Counted from the first letter of the stretch, positions 1 to 7,280 are shown. The stretch: DNA of 19,637 nucleotides from JBBRXJ01 sp038248505 (GCA_038248505.1 JBBRXJ010000071.1:1-19637); one strand, 5' to 3'. Notes: generated by a model from the letters alone, not told the origin. Program-made: numbers and translations.

Positions 1-1
1 A

Positions 2-478
2 TTTGCTACTGCAGGGGGTTTAACAGAAGGCTTAATTCGAAGTTTATCCTATTTCAAAGATGGAAAAGAAATTGATACTACAAAATTACAATACATCCGA
101 AGTACCAAAGAAATACGTGAGATAAAGACAAAGCTTGTAGGGAAAGAATCATGCTTTATGGTATTATCAGGAATGACGCAAATAAAGAAACTTTTTTCAG
201 ATATTGAATCAGGAAGGAAAGACTTAATTTTTGCAGAAGTAACATCATGTCAAGGCGGATGTTTTGCGGGTGCTGGACAATGTAACAGTAATGATGAAAC
301 AATTTTACGTAATAGAATGAAAACTTTATATAGTATTGATGAGAATGAAACAATTAATTCAGCCCACAAAAACCCATCAATTCGTGAGCTATACGATACA
401 TTTTTAATAAACCCTTTGGGTGAAAAGAGCAAAAGATATCTTCATACAAAATACGCTCAACGTGATGTTCTGATCTAA
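2..478 (+). CDS. [FeFe] hydrogenase-type protein, C-terminal part (5' end outside the window)
   Basis: About 158 codons are open from base 2 to the stop at 476-478. The start lies upstream of the window. The visible part matches the end of the H-cluster domain of [FeFe] hydrogenases: a glycine-rich FATAGGLTEGLIRS segment (usual form FGATGGVMEAALR), then EVTSCQGGCFAGAGQ, which corresponds to the family's EVMACPGGCxGGGGQP and supplies the last two H-cluster cysteines. It closes with HKNPSIRELYDTFL and LHTKY, close to the usual end of HydA. These enzymes interconvert protons and H2 in the cytoplasm using ferredoxin and/or NADH; some relatives are sensors. Both cysteines are present, but the Met before the first one is Thr and the GGGQP tail is changed, so this may be a divergent or sensory member. 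Rex follows 66 bases downstream, suggesting NADH-responsive control. Family membership is confident; activity and subgroup are not, because the N-terminal two thirds are not visible. Confidence 0.85.
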   Translation, partial: FATAGGLTEGLIRSLSYFKDGKEIDTTKLQYIRSTKEIREIKTKLVGKESCFMVLSGMTQIKKLFSDIESGRKDLIFAEVTSCQGGCFAGAGQCNSNDETILRNRMKTLYSIDENETINSAHKNPSIRELYDTFLINPLGEKSKRYLHTKYAQRDVLI

Positions 479-544
479 TCTAATCTGACAAAACGTACCC
501 CCAAGACGGAAAAGATAGACGAATTAATATAAAATATAATAAGC

Positions 545-1189
545 ATGAAATTACTACCTAAAAAAACAGTTGAAAGATTAAGTAGCTATAGAAGGACCTT
601 ACTGAATTGCCTTACAAAAGGAAAGACACACATTTATTCTCATGAATTGGCCATTTTACAAAATATAACCGCAGTACAAGTTCGTCGTGATATAATGTTT
701 ATTGGTTATTCAAGCGCACAAAAAAAAGGATATGACGTTAAAGAATTAATTGAAGTTATTGGAAATATTCTCGATAGTCGCGATGGACTAAATGTAGCTG
801 TAGTTGGAATGGGTAATTTAGGAATAGCGATCACTGGATATTTTATAGGCAAACGGCCTAAGTTAAAAATAACGGCGGCATTTGATATATCACCCGAAAA
901 AGTTAGTCGAGTAATATCAGGTATTCGTTGTTATTCAATGAACGATTTAGAAACAGTTATAAAAGATAACAATATATCAATAGCTCTTCTTAGCGTACCT
1001 GCCGAAGCTGCTGCCGAAGTAGCTGACAAACTTGTAATTTCAGGCATTAAAGGAATTTTAAATTTTACCTCAACCCCTCTCAATATTTCGCCTAATGTGT
1101 ATCTTGAAGAATCGGATATGATAACGTCTCTTGAGAAAGTTGCCTACTTTGCAAAAGGTCAGCGAAAAAAACCTGAAAAGGAGGTATAA
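545..1189 (+). CDS. rex: Redox-sensing transcriptional repressor Rex
   Basis: A 214-residue protein of normal Rex length. Residues 1-80 form the winged-helix DNA-binding part (KTHIYSHELA, AVQVRRDIMFIGYSS, KKGYDVKELI). Residues 84-200 are a Rossmann domain with the GMGNLG dinucleotide-binding loop at 88-93 and AFDISPEKV after the second strand. The C-terminus has the family ending LEESDMITSLEKVAYF. Rex dimers bind operators when NADH/NAD+ is low and leave DNA when NADH rises, controlling fermentation and hydrogenase genes. Placement directly after a hydrogenase-type gene and 4 bases before a RibF-like gene suggests one redox operon. I saw no convincing Rex operator in the 66-base gap before it; the operator is probably upstream of the hydrogenase, outside the window. 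The ATG at 545 is the natural start. Confidence 0.95.
   Translation: MKLLPKKTVERLSSYRRTLLNCLTKGKTHIYSHELAILQNITAVQVRRDIMFIGYSSAQKKGYDVKELIEVIGNILDSRDGLNVAVVGMGNLGIAITGYFIGKRPKLKITAAFDISPEKVSRVISGIRCYSMNDLETVIKDNNISIALLSVPAEAAAEVADKLVISGIKGILNFTSTPLNISPNVYLEESDMITSLEKVAYFAKGQRKKPEKEV
1178..1185 (+). promoter_or_regulatory. Very strong Shine-Dalgarno sequence for the RibF-like gene
   Basis: The bases AAGGAGGT are a full-length match to the anti-Shine-Dalgarno sequence, 8 bases before the ATG at 1194. They lie inside the last codons of rex, whose stop is only 4 bases before that ATG. Most genes in this window have A/T-rich leaders without such a site, as is usual for Bacteroidota, so this one stands out and fixes the start. 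Confidence 0.85.
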
Positions 1190-1193
1190 CAAA

Positions 1194-2108
1194 ATGAAAA
1201 TATGGAATAGTATTGATGATGTGCACGACATAATAAATCCGGTAGTAACAACGGGTGCATTTGACGGCGTACATCTTGGTCATCAGAAAATACTAGAACA
1301 GTTGAACAAAAGTGCACGTGATATAGGAGGCGAGAGTGTACTTATTACCTTTTTTCCGCATCCTAAAAAAATTCTTTATCCCGACACCCTTGGTAAAAAT
1401 TTGCAACTCATAAATTCAAAACAAGAAAAAATTGATTTACTCCGTAAGTCTGGACTAGACCACCTCATCATCCATCCATTTACAAAAGAATTTTCACAAA
1501 CAAGTTCTGCGGATTTTGTTTGCAAATATCTAGTTAATAAAATTAAATGCAAGAAAATTATAATTGGGTTCAATCATTTCTTTGGATTCAATAAAGAGGG
1601 CGATTACAAACTCTTGAACCAGCTGGGAAATGAATATGGCTTTGATGTTGAAGAAATACCACATCAGGATATAGAACATGAAGCCGTTAGCTCAACCAAG
1701 ATTAGAGAGGCGTTACAGGAAGGCAATGTTCAAAAAGCAAATGCCCTTTTAAGTCATTACTTTTTTATTCTAGGATATTATCTGCGCGAACGATCTTTAC
1801 TCGATGCTGCTGGCTTTACTGGCTATAGCATTAAACCGGAGGAATTAGAAAAGCTTATTCCTCCAACTGGCACCTATGAAGTATCAACACTTATTAATGG
1901 GCGTTATTACCGAGGAATGGCTCTCATTCATGAGCAGTCAGGCAAATCTACAATAAGTATTCATCTTTTTGATTTGTATCGAGATATATCAGGATACAAT
2001 GGAAAACTTTATTTCCACAAATTAATACATCGCTTTGCTAATAATGCAACTATAAATAACGAGCAAATTAAAAATAATGTTGCCTTAGCAGAGAACCTAA
2101 TTTATTAA
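1194..2108 (+). CDS. ribF: RibF-like FMN adenylyltransferase with a degenerate riboflavin-kinase domain
   Basis: 304 residues, the usual RibF length. The N-terminal nucleotidyltransferase domain (about 15-185) is recognisable: TTGAFDGVHLGH (HxGH, His27 and His30), ITFFPHP (51-57) and SSTKIR (166-171). This half of RibF makes FAD from FMN and ATP. The C-terminal half (about 188-290) lines up with the riboflavin kinase domain, but its signatures are gone: GFPTANL is GFTGYSI (207-213), the NIGxxPT loop is missing or shortened after RGMALI, and the catalytic Glu in the xIEVH strand is Ser255 (TISIHLFD). Kinase activity is therefore doubtful (inference). The first domain also has GFNHFFG where the family usually has GYDxxFG. 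The start at 1194 is chosen because of the Shine-Dalgarno 8 bases upstream; an in-frame start at 1131 lies inside rex. The gene's stop overlaps the stop of the convergent acetyltransferase gene by 4 bases. A canonical ribF would be expected elsewhere in the genome. Confidence 0.8.
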   Translation: MKIWNSIDDVHDIINPVVTTGAFDGVHLGHQKILEQLNKSARDIGGESVLITFFPHPKKILYPDTLGKNLQLINSKQEKIDLLRKSGLDHLIIHPFTKEFSQTSSADFVCKYLVNKIKCKKIIIGFNHFFGFNKEGDYKLLNQLGNEYGFDVEEIPHQDIEHEAVSSTKIREALQEGNVQKANALLSHYFFILGYYLRERSLLDAAGFTGYSIKPEELEKLIPPTGTYEVSTLINGRYYRGMALIHEQSGKSTISIHLFDLYRDISGYNGKLYFHKLIHRFANNATINNEQIKNNVALAENLIY

Positions 2109-2560
2109 AGATGTATAATAACTGCTACCTCTGTGCAGTTAGGGAAGAATGGACAATCTATACAATCAGACCATATTTTATGAGGTAGCTTATCTTTTTC
2201 CTCTAAAGCAAAACCAAGACGAGCAAAAAAATCAGGAACAAATGTAAGAGCAAAGAGCTTCTTTACACCCAAATCTTTTGCTTCTTCAATGCAACGCTCA
2301 ACTAAAATACGACCATAACCATTACCTTGGGCTTCTTTCATAACACTTAAAGAACGTACTTCCGCCAAACCCTCCCATCCTACTATATGCAAAGCAGCAC
2401 AGCCAACTAATACGCCATCTTCATCAATAACCCAGAAATCACGAATATTATCATATATTGAATTTAATGATCTCGGTAACATAACTCCTTTTAGAGCAAA
2501 TGCGGTTACAAGTTTGTGAATGCCTTCAGCATCACAGATGGCTGCTTTTCGTATTAACAT
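2105..2560 (-). CDS. GNAT N-acetyltransferase, short ArgA-like type
   Basis: 151 residues forming a single GNAT fold. The acetyl-CoA pyrophosphate loop is QGNGYG at 78-83 (Q/RxxGxG), following the strand AEVRSLSVM. The C-terminal part has LPHKIWSDCIDCPFFPNC with three cysteines (133, 136, 142), then TEVAV. This ending is typical of short acetyltransferases related to the acetyltransferase domain of N-acetylglutamate synthase (first step of arginine synthesis) and often annotated as such. The cysteine cluster might bind a metal, but that is inference. No arginine genes are visible nearby. The gene sits downstream of radC on the same strand (70-base gap) and has its own TAnnTTTG-type box close to the start, so it may be transcribed alone. 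The fold is confident; the substrate is uncertain. Confidence 0.85.
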   Translation of the reverse strand: MLIRKAAICDAEGIHKLVTAFALKGVMLPRSLNSIYDNIRDFWVIDEDGVLVGCAALHIVGWEGLAEVRSLSVMKEAQGNGYGRILVERCIEEAKDLGVKKLFALTFVPDFFARLGFALEEKDKLPHKIWSDCIDCPFFPNCTEVAVIIHL

Positions 2561-2578
2561 CGTTTTATTTTAAGAAAG

Positions 2579-2586
2579 CAAAATTA
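2579..2586 (-). promoter_or_regulatory. Bacteroidota-type -7 box for the GNAT gene
   Basis: On the minus strand these bases read TAATTTTG, matching the TAnnTTTG element of Bacteroidota promoters. The box ends 18 bases before the ATG at 2560, giving a short leader. No clear -33 TTG was seen. Confidence 0.4.
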
Positions 2587-2630
2587 CAAAAAACGAATTA
2601 ACTTATACATTTTTTGAAAGCATCTTTTTA

Positions 2631-3317
2631 TCATAATACACCCTCATCAGCAAAACTATAATATGACCGATCTGATACAATAATATGATCGAGTAATTTA
2701 ATGTCGAGCAAACTGGCTGCCTCCCTAATTTTCTTGGTAATAGCAAAATCTTGTTCACTCGGTTTTAAATTACCTGAGGGATGGTTATGACATAAAATAA
2801 TTCCTGTCGCTAAACGATCAATTGCACATTTAAGAATCAGGCGCACATCGGTAACCGTTCCGGCTATCCCACCCTGGCTAATACGTTTTTTTTCAATTAT
2901 CTTATTCGATCGATTTAGCAACAAAACCCAAAACTCCTCATGTGATAAATCGGCCAATAGGATTCCGAAAACGTCAAATGCATCACGACTTTGGGTAATT
3001 TGGTCGCGACTTATCGATTCAGTCTCTTTTCGTCGGCGACCTAACTCAAGAGCTGCCATAATTGATAAAGCTTTTGCCTCTCCTATTCCCTTGGTTCGCA
3101 TTAGCGCATGCTGATCAAGCTTGCCTAGCTCATTTAAGTTATTGGAAACACTAGCCAATATTCGTTTTGAGAGATCCACCGCAGTTTCATCACGATTACC
3201 AGAACCTATTATTATTGCTAACAATTCGGCATCACTCAATGCCTGACTTCCGTGTGAAAGTAAGCGTTCGCGAGGGCGATCAGCTTCTGCCCAACTTTTA
3301 AGATTCATCTTTGTCAT
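2631..3317 (-). CDS. radC: RadC/UPF0758 family JAMM-domain protein
   Basis: 228 residues, full length for RadC. The N-terminal part (1-95) has the family opening RPRERL, LSDAELLAIIIGSG and a helix-hairpin-helix-like RTKGIGEAKAL (74-84). The C-terminal JAB/MPN domain carries the complete metal-binding signature CHNHPSGNLKPSEQD: His177, His179, Ser187 and Asp190. The fold is that of zinc metalloproteases; its true function is unsettled, and the historical DNA-repair label is not well supported. The ATG at 3317 is used; a second ATG three codons in is possible. A TGCATTTG sequence on the minus strand at 3355-3362 may be its -7 box, one mismatch from TAnnTTTG. Confidence 0.93.
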   Translation of the reverse strand: MTKMNLKSWAEADRPRERLLSHGSQALSDAELLAIIIGSGNRDETAVDLSKRILASVSNNLNELGKLDQHALMRTKGIGEAKALSIMAALELGRRRKETESISRDQITQSRDAFDVFGILLADLSHEEFWVLLLNRSNKIIEKKRISQGGIAGTVTDVRLILKCAIDRLATGIILCHNHPSGNLKPSEQDFAITKKIREAASLLDIKLLDHIIVSDRSYYSFADEGVL

Positions 3318-3492
3318 TATTAGAAATGGTTTAATATGCCAAAAATAATGTTTGCAAATGCATTAACCATGAGATAGTACGCACATGCAGCATTTTTTTA
3401 TAAATTTTGTTTCGTGGTAGCAATGTCTGTATAAAATATTTTGACTCTGCAGAATGATACACCAAAGACAAATTTCATACAAAAAGACCAAA

Positions 3493-3578
3493 GTAGGTGG
3501 CTGAGGTGCCACATTGAGTTTTTCGCCAAGGCGAAGAATGCATTCGCCGCGACGAAGAAGCCCCGTGACTCAGCGTCC
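3493..3578. repeat. REP-like palindromic element, copy 1
   Basis: Bases 3493-3525 match 7340-7372 at 29 of 33 positions. The shared part contains a small inverted repeat, GTGGC then GCCAC. In this copy it is followed by TTCGCC-AA-GGCGAA (3522-3535) and a second TTCGCC (3543-3548) that can pair with the same GGCGAA. An outer pair, GCTGAG (3500-3505) with CTCAGC (3569-3574), could close the whole structure. The style (TGAG...TCG plus palindromes, in intergenic DNA) resembles the small interspersed palindromic repeats common in Bacteroidota. The assignment rests on two copies only. Confidence 0.5.
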
Positions 3579-4070
3579 TGCTTTCATCGATACATAAGTG
3601 ATTTGGTTTCATTAAAAATCATATACTATTTAAGAGGTGTACATTATGCATTATCAAAAATATAATTGGTTATAATAGAATTACACTAAAAAATAAATCT
3701 CACCAATTTAAAAAACACGATTTATGCATTCGCTGGGGTCAGAAAATTGTATAAATCGCCAAAAAGGTTGACTCCACGGCGTTTAATCGGGATTAACCGA
3801 AATTCTTTCGCACTTATCAAGCCACTAGAATTTTGCGCTTCACTTCTAAATATTTTGATTAAATACAAGTTTACACCAATAACTACTATCAAAATCAGTC
3901 TAGCTTTAAAGCATACCAAATTTATGACTGTCAGTATATTAATATGAATTATAATAATTTAACGTTCCATTTTTCATCCATTATCTTCCATCTAAAACAA
4001 GCAATGATTAATGAACAACGGCAACTTTTATTTGGTGTTTAAAACGGTATAATCAATAAACACAAACAGC

Positions 4071-4099
4071 TTGATTAACATTAAATTAATTTAATTTTG
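4071..4099 (+). promoter_or_regulatory. Promoter of the GH3-family gene
   Basis: A TTG at 4071-4073 and TAATTTTG at 4092-4099 are separated by 18 bases, close to the -33 TTG / -7 TAnnTTTG arrangement of Bacteroidota primary-sigma promoters. The -7 box ends 32 bases before the ATG at 4131. Confidence 0.5.
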
Positions 4100-4130
4100 T
4101 ATTACATAACATTATTTGTATATTTAACAA

Positions 4131-5645
4131 ATGGCGATTATAAACAATATACTACAATATACCTTCAAGCAAAAATATGCTCGTATTGATAATTTCATGC
4201 GACATCCGAGTGCAACACAAGAAGAAACCTTAAGTAGTTTTATTAAAAAATCTGCTGATACAGAATTTGGCCGAAGCCATGATTATAGTAGCATTAAAAG
4301 CATTTCTGATTATCAAAATAAAGTTCCAATACAAACGTATGAAGACATTAAACCCTATGTAAATAGGTTAATGAATGGAGAGAAAAACCTAATTTGGCCT
4401 GGGAAAACAGAATGGTTTGCCAAATCTTCCGGAACAACTGCTGACAAAAGTAAATTCATTCCCATTACTCGAGAGGCATTGCATGAAAATCATTATAAAG
4501 TGGCGAGCGATTTGATTGCCATCTATTACAGAAATAACCCCAATGCTGCACTATCCAAAGGAAAAGGATTAACATTAGGTGGCAGTCATCAAATAGACAA
4601 ACGATCACATTATTGTTATGGCGACCTTTCAGCAATTTTGATTGAGAATGCTTATTTACTGAGCAATTTCTTTAGGGCACCCGCAAAAAATATTGCATTA
4701 ATGCATGAATGGGAGAAAAAAGTAGATGCTATCACCCAAAGCACCCTAAATAAACGCATAACAAGTATTGTTGGGGTTCCGTCTTGGATGCTCGTATTGC
4801 TTAAACACATACTTCAAGTTACTGGCAAAAAAAACATACATGAAATTTGGCCTGAGCTTGAACTCTTTATTCATGGCGGCGTATGTTTTGACCCCTATCG
4901 AAAGCAATTTCAAAATTTATTCCCAAATGCGAATATGCACTTTATGGAAACCTATAATGCAAGTGAAGGTTTTTTTGCCCTACAAGATAGACTCAATTAT
5001 AATGATATGTTATTAATGCTTGACTCGGGTGTCTTTTTTGAATTTATACCGGCCGAGAGAGCTCACGACACCAATCCGCATGCGATACCCATTTCAGATG
5101 TACAACCTGGCGTTAATTACGCCATTGTAATTACAACCAATGCTGGTCTATGGCGCTATTTAATTGGAGATACCGTAGAGTTCTCCTCTGTTCATCCACA
5201 TCGTATTAAAATTACTGGACGCACAAAGCTATTCATCAATGCATTTGGCGAAGAAATAATAATAGATAATGCTGAGAAAGCCCTTCGTTTAGCTTGCGAA
5301 AAGACAAATGCGGAGATAACTGAATACACCGCTGGTCCTATATATATGAATGACAACAAGCACGGCGCGCATGAATGGTTAATTGAATTCGTCAAAGAGC
5401 CTAATAATCTTGAGATCTTCATAGAGGTGCTTGATCAAGCTTTAATGTCATTAAATTCTGATTACGAAGCTAAACGATATCACAACATCACACTTGGAAG
5501 GCCTGTTGTTAAATGTATCTCAAAAGGCACATTCTATAAATGGTTTGAGAAAAAAGGTAAACTGGGAGGGCAAAATAAAATTCCCCGATTATACAACAGC
5601 CGCAAATATGTTGAAGAATTAGAATCCATTTATAATAGTTTATAA
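4131..5645 (+). CDS. GH3 family acyl-adenylating enzyme
   Basis: 504 residues, full length for the bacterial members of the GH3 (auxin-responsive promoter) family. It shows the three ATP/AMP-binding motifs of this branch of the ANL superfamily: SSGTT at 99-103 followed by KFIPIT, ETYNASEG at 273-280, and WRYLIGD at 341-347, then ITGR at 361-364 before the C-terminal domain. Plant GH3 enzymes activate a carboxylic acid with ATP and join it to an amino acid. The Bacteroidota versions are common but their substrates are unknown, so I infer only adenylation of an acid. There is no signal peptide, so it is probably cytoplasmic. It heads a same-strand group with a broken exported protein (52-base gap) and a deoxynucleoside kinase; neither suggests a substrate. 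Confidence 0.9.
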   Translation: MAIINNILQYTFKQKYARIDNFMRHPSATQEETLSSFIKKSADTEFGRSHDYSSIKSISDYQNKVPIQTYEDIKPYVNRLMNGEKNLIWPGKTEWFAKSSGTTADKSKFIPITREALHENHYKVASDLIAIYYRNNPNAALSKGKGLTLGGSHQIDKRSHYCYGDLSAILIENAYLLSNFFRAPAKNIALMHEWEKKVDAITQSTLNKRITSIVGVPSWMLVLLKHILQVTGKKNIHEIWPELELFIHGGVCFDPYRKQFQNLFPNANMHFMETYNASEGFFALQDRLNYNDMLLMLDSGVFFEFIPAERAHDTNPHAIPISDVQPGVNYAIVITTNAGLWRYLIGDTVEFSSVHPHRIKITGRTKLFINAFGEEIIIDNAEKALRLACEKTNAEITEYTAGPIYMNDNKHGAHEWLIEFVKEPNNLEIFIEVLDQALMSLNSDYEAKRYHNITLGRPVVKCISKGTFYKWFEKKGKLGGQNKIPRLYNSRKYVEELESIYNSL

Positions 5646-5697
5646 AAAGTTCGTATTATTTTCAAGAACAAAAAAGAATGAATTATCTTTAAGCCCT

Positions 5698-6512
5698 ATG
5701 AAAGTTTCTCTACTACTATTATTATTTTCCATTCAATCGTTACTCGATATTAATCAAAACAAGATTGTATTAATTGATACCGTTTCACTTTCATCAACGG
5801 CAAGCTTTATTGATATTGATAATTTGGGTAATATATACTGCATATCAGGTTCAAAAATAATTAAACTTGGCGCCAATAGCCAAAAACGAACGAATACAGC
5901 AATAAAAAATTAAATACAATAAATCTTGCTGATGTTAGCAATCCCCTTCGTATACTGCTATTTTATAAGGAATTCAATCAGATTGTGTTTCTCGATAATA
6001 CGATGAGCGAACTGGGTAGCCCTATTTTATTAGATGACTTAGGACATGAGGATGTACTGCTTTCGTGCGGATCAGCTCGTGGGGGGTTTTGGCTATTTGA
6101 TCAGCAGAAAGGTCAGCTTTTTAACTATAACAGTACCATGATGCTCATTAACAAAAGCGTTAGCATTAACTCACTTGCCGATGGTGTTGGTTCTCCAACA
6201 TGGATGATTGAGAAAAACAATCAAGTATATCTCAACATTCCTAATTATGGAATACTGGTTTTTAATGCATTTGGTAGTTACCTAAACACAATACCTCTGG
6301 TAAGTATTAAAGATTTTCAATTAATAAACAACAGTATCATTTATTACAATAACCAAGCATTAATTGAGTACGACTTAAAAACAGAACAGACCAATAGCCT
6401 TAACTTACCTGATAGTTTAGAAATCATTAATTCAAAAATCCTGAACAACAACCTATATATATTTATGAAAAACAGGGTTTCAATTTACAGTATAACTAAA
6501 AATCAAGAATAA
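5698..6512 (+). pseudogene. Hypothetical exported protein, broken by a one-base frameshift
   Basis: Two adjacent frames make one protein of about 270 residues. The first runs from the ATG at 5698 and ends at 5913 after 71 codons. The second is open from 5880 to 6512 in another frame. Adding one A to the A5 run at 5882-5886 joins them as ...NSQKTNEYSNKKLN..., and the stretch after the junction, then reads naturally (VSNPLRILLFYKEFNQIVFLDN). The N-terminus looks like a signal peptide (MKVSLLLLLFSIQ). The rest alternates short hydrophobic strands with DLG/NLG/DQQ turns, like a beta-propeller-type exported protein often seen as 'hypothetical' in Bacteroidota; I recognise this style but no function. 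The cause may be a real mutation, a homopolymer sequencing error or slippage. The second frame alone has only a GTG (5985) as a likely start. It lies between the GH3 gene and, 4 bases downstream, the deoxynucleoside kinase gene. Confidence 0.7.
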
Positions 6513-6516
6513 CAAC

Positions 6517-7131
6517 ATGCACATTGCCATAGCTGGAAACATTGGAGCAGGTAAAACCACCCTTGCCGCGTTACTTTCCAAACATTTTGGTTGGGAACCT
6601 TATTATGAGGAAATTGACAACAATCCATATTTGCACGACTTTTACGATGATATGCAACGATGGGCTTTTAACTTACAGGTTTATTTTGTAACCAATCGCT
6701 TTAAACAGGTTTTAGAGATAAAGAAATCTGGTAAAAACATTGTTCAGGACCGAAGTGTATATGAAGATGCTTCTATTTTTGCCCCAAACCTACATGCTAT
6801 GGGTTTAATGTCGGCTCGCGATTTTGAGAATTACACCAATCTATTTGAGTTAATGGTTTCATTAATTCAACCTCCTGATTTAATTATTTACTTAGGAGCC
6901 TCAGTACCAACACTTGTTCGTCAAATTGAGAAACGGGGGCGTAATTTTGAAAAAAACATTCGCCTCGATTACTTAAATCGCCTAAATGAAAGATATGAAG
7001 CATGGGCCGAAAGCTACACGTCAAGCAAGATATTGAAAATCAACATGGATGGGCGTAATTTTGTTGATAATACGGAGGATTTAAGCTATATTATTGACAA
7101 GATAAATGCAGAGATACACGGTCTTTTCTAA
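6517..7131 (+). CDS. Deoxynucleoside kinase
   Basis: 204 residues of the dNK/dCK/dGK family. The P-loop GNIGAGKTT is at 7-15, EEIDNNPYL at 31-39, and the DRS motif (IVQDRSVYED, DRS at 78-80) carries the catalytic-region Asp-Arg. The lid arginines are in RQIEKRGRNFE (about 135-145). The enzyme phosphorylates deoxynucleosides at the 5' position in the salvage pathway, using ATP in the cytoplasm; which base it prefers cannot be read from the sequence. The ATG at 6517 is 4 bases after the stop of the frameshifted gene, so both are probably on one mRNA. Bacteroidota often carry one or two such kinases. Confidence 0.92.
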   Translation: MHIAIAGNIGAGKTTLAALLSKHFGWEPYYEEIDNNPYLHDFYDDMQRWAFNLQVYFVTNRFKQVLEIKKSGKNIVQDRSVYEDASIFAPNLHAMGLMSARDFENYTNLFELMVSLIQPPDLIIYLGASVPTLVRQIEKRGRNFEKNIRLDYLNRLNERYEAWAESYTSSKILKINMDGRNFVDNTEDLSYIIDKINAEIHGLF

Positions 7132-7171
7132 TTTTTTTGCCAAAAAGCATGGCATTTTAATTTAGTGTTTT

Positions 7172-7179
7172 TATATTTG
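7172..7179 (+). promoter_or_regulatory. -7 box for tRNA-Asn
   Basis: TATATTTG fits TAnnTTTG exactly and lies 19 bases upstream of the mature tRNA 5' end, as expected for a tRNA promoter in this phylum. A -33 TTG was not clear. Confidence 0.5.
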
Positions 7180-7198
7180 CAATCCTATTAAAAAAAAT

Positions 7199-7272
7199 TC
7201 CTCAGTAGCTCAGTTGGTTAGAGCGGCGGACTGTTAATCCGTAGGTCCAAGGTTCAAGTCCTTGCTGAGGAG
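7199..7272 (+). tRNA. tRNA-Asn (GTT)
   Basis: A full cloverleaf of 74 bases. The acceptor arm TCCTCAG (7199-7205) pairs with CTGAGGA (7265-7271), discriminator G at 7272. The D arm is GCTC/GAGC, the anticodon loop CTGTTAA has GTT at 7233-7235, and the T loop reads TTCAAGT. CCA is not encoded. It is preceded by a promoter box and followed 8 bases later by a strong intrinsic terminator, so it is a single-tRNA transcription unit. Confidence 0.97.
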
Positions 7273-7280
7273 CTAAAGAG

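Larger units (their letters stand above)
3318..4130. other. Gene-poor intergenic stretch with hairpins, no credible coding gene
   Basis: Short open frames here lie on both strands and overlap one another (3722-3919 minus against 3747-3947 plus); none has recognisable domains or a convincing start. The stretch contains a REP-like repeat (3493-3578), a possible hairpin with arms GGGGTCA (3735-3741) and TGACTCC (3769-3775), a nearby TTAATC-GG-GATTAA hairpin (3783-3796), and the promoter of the GH3 gene at its right end. A tiny frame (ATG at 3644, nine codons) follows a weak AAGAGGT-like sequence, but I would not call it a gene. The 3494-3580 part is noticeably richer in G and C than its surroundings. 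It may hold a remnant of a lost gene or a small RNA; I cannot decide which. Confidence 0.6.

Noticed and set aside
1131..1193. Upstream extension of the RibF-like protein
   Set aside because: It lies in rex in another frame; the Shine-Dalgarno at 1178-1185 points to the ATG at 1194.
3441..3665. 74-codon plus-strand frame in the intergenic stretch
   Set aside because: It starts at TTG, has no domain, and its only similarity is to the repeat copy at 7340, explained by the shared DNA repeat.
3722..3947. Overlapping 65- and 66-codon frames on both strands
   Set aside because: Mutually antisense, unsupported starts, no recognisable family and hairpin-rich DNA.
5985..6512. Independent gene starting at GTG 5985
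   Set aside because: The same frame is open and protein-like back to 5880 and continues the upstream frame after one added base, so a frameshift is the better explanation.
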